Below the pieces are notes generated by a model. It was not told the DNA's origin. It saw only the letters and a program-made list of their open reading frames with translations, and made no database searches. The translations under genes were made by a program, and so were the position numbers. Shown one piece after another: positions 5,668 through 5,906 of a stretch of DNA of 5,906 bases. The DNA is from Desulfobacteraceae bacterium (lineage in GTDB: Bacteria; Desulfobacterota; Desulfobacteria; Desulfobacterales; JAABSP01): the NCBI GenBank assembly GCA_011390035.1, contig JAABTE010000171.1, positions 1-5,906 of the forward strand, written 5' to 3'. Every line of letters begins with the position of its first letter. The first letter of the stretch is position 1.

Positions 5668-5697
5668 GTTATAGCACAGTTTGGGGTGGGGGTTCAA
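5668..5697 (-). promoter_or_regulatory. Promoter of the diadenylate cyclase gene
   Basis: On the minus strand, TTGAAC (5692-5697, 4 of 6) is followed by an 18-bp spacer and TATAAC (5668-5673, 5 of 6), with TGC just before the -10 box as an extended -10 element. The start of transcription should be near 5661, leaving a leader of only about 19 bp that is nearly all ribosome binding site. The spacer and -35 region lie within the G-tract cluster (C-rich on the coding strand). Confidence 0.6.
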
Positions 5698-5718
5698 TGT
5701 GGGGGTGGGGTGGGGGGG
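5683..5718 (+). other. G-tract cluster, possible G-quadruplex, over the cyclase promoter
   Basis: The plus strand has five G-runs of 4, 5, 5, 4 and 7 bases in 36 bp (5683-5686, 5688-5692, 5701-5705, 5707-5710, 5712-5718). They are separated by loops of T, TTCAATGT, T and T. At least four runs of three or more G with short loops fits the usual quadruplex pattern. The G-rich strand is the template strand for the cyclase gene, and the cluster spans the promoter spacer and -35 box. Confidence 0.65.
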
Positions 5719-5758
5719 CTCCGTGAAAGTCTTTAGAGGCGGGGAATGTTGTCTGAAC

Positions 5759-5796
5759 CGCTGATTTGCGCTGATTACACGGATTTCGCTGATTTT
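5759..5796. repeat. Short degenerate tandem repeat of 9-10 bp units
   Basis: Four units follow one another on the plus strand: CGCTGATTTG, CGCTGATTA, CACGGATTT and CGCTGATTTT. Non-coding arrays of this AATCAGCG / AATCCGTG type occur dispersed between genes in various environmental bacteria, to my recollection. The function is unknown. It lies upstream of the cyclase promoter and does not look like a CRISPR. Confidence 0.5.
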
Positions 5797-5803
5797 GCTT
5801 TTG

Positions 5804-5860
5804 GACGGCATCCCGTCGAATTCGTTCCAGGCTCGGAAGCCGGGGAATGAATCCCCCGGC
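5804..5860. repeat. Pair of hairpin-forming inverted repeats in the intergenic region
   Basis: GACGG-CATC-CCGTC (5804-5817) forms a 5-bp stem. GCCGGGG and CCCCGGC (5839-5845 and 5854-5860) form a perfect 7-bp stem around an 8-base loop. An 8-bp palindrome CGAATTCG (5817-5824) lies between them. Together with the tandem units to the left and the hairpin to the right, this resembles a composite REP-like intergenic element. Confidence 0.4.
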
Positions 5861-5870
5861 AAGACCCGAA

Positions 5871-5888
5871 AGGCCCCTGAAGGGGCCT
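5871..5888. terminator. Perfect GC-rich hairpin, possible terminator of a gene beyond the right edge
   Basis: AGGCCCC (5871-5877) pairs with GGGGCCT (5882-5888) around a 4-base loop. On the minus strand the stem is followed by TTTCGGGTCTT, only a short T-run, so termination would be modest. It could end a minus-strand gene to the right of the window, or belong to the REP-like element next to it. Confidence 0.35.
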
Positions 5889-5906
5889 CGTCGCTCGATG
5901 CTTTTA

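Noticed and set aside
5759..5796. Possible CRISPR array
   Set aside because: Units are 9-10 bp, degenerate and directly abutting, without spacers.
5491..5862. Minus-strand open frame of 123 codons beginning in the right intergenic region
   Set aside because: Its first third is the translated repeat and hairpin region and the rest overlaps the cyclase gene in another frame. The promoter and ribosome binding site of the cyclase lie inside it.

Overview
The window is a GC-rich bacterial segment in which every supported gene lies on the minus strand. Transcription therefore runs from high to low coordinates. The proteins are two-component, KaiC-like and diadenylate cyclase signalling families, plus a DUF2442 protein. 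GC-rich coding with short AT-rich promoters and sigma70-type -35/-10 boxes fits a Gram-negative environmental bacterium. A Desulfobacterota-like (former Deltaproteobacteria) host is my guess from gene content, and no marker gene settles it.

Layout from the transcriptional upstream (right) end. Positions 5643-5906 hold no gene. They contain several GC-rich hairpins, a short degenerate repeat of about 9 bp units, a long G-tract that could form a quadruplex, and a promoter. At 5642-4122 is a 506-residue protein with a C-terminal diadenylate cyclase (DisA_N/DAC) domain and a large N-terminal region I cannot name. It ends at a good intrinsic terminator (4085-4116). At once after this comes a strong promoter with a perfect TATAAT, and then two 9-bp palindromes spaced one helical turn apart. 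These precede a tight three-gene operon at 3991-609: a double-domain KaiC-like ATPase, a stand-alone receiver protein, and a hybrid sensor made of a degenerate receiver, a PAS domain and a NarL/DegS-type histidine kinase. Spacing is 9 bp between the first two genes and a 4-bp overlap between the last two, so they are probably made together.

Below the operon, a separate extended -10 promoter drives a small DUF2442 protein (444-121). The left edge cuts off a gene whose first 21 codons encode a membrane anchor or signal sequence (64-1).

The main biological point is the kaiC-like / receiver / histidine kinase cassette, with no kaiA or kaiB in the window. The KaiC-like protein keeps both P-loops. 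By my hand alignment it also keeps the equivalents of cyanobacterial KaiC T426 and S431, but has Tyr in place of T432. A plausible but unproven model is that its ATPase or phosphorylation state is read by the two receiver-like domains and passed through the kinase to a regulator encoded elsewhere. The adjacent diadenylate cyclase, which has an altered RHR motif, suggests a local signalling cluster, although it has its own promoter and terminator.
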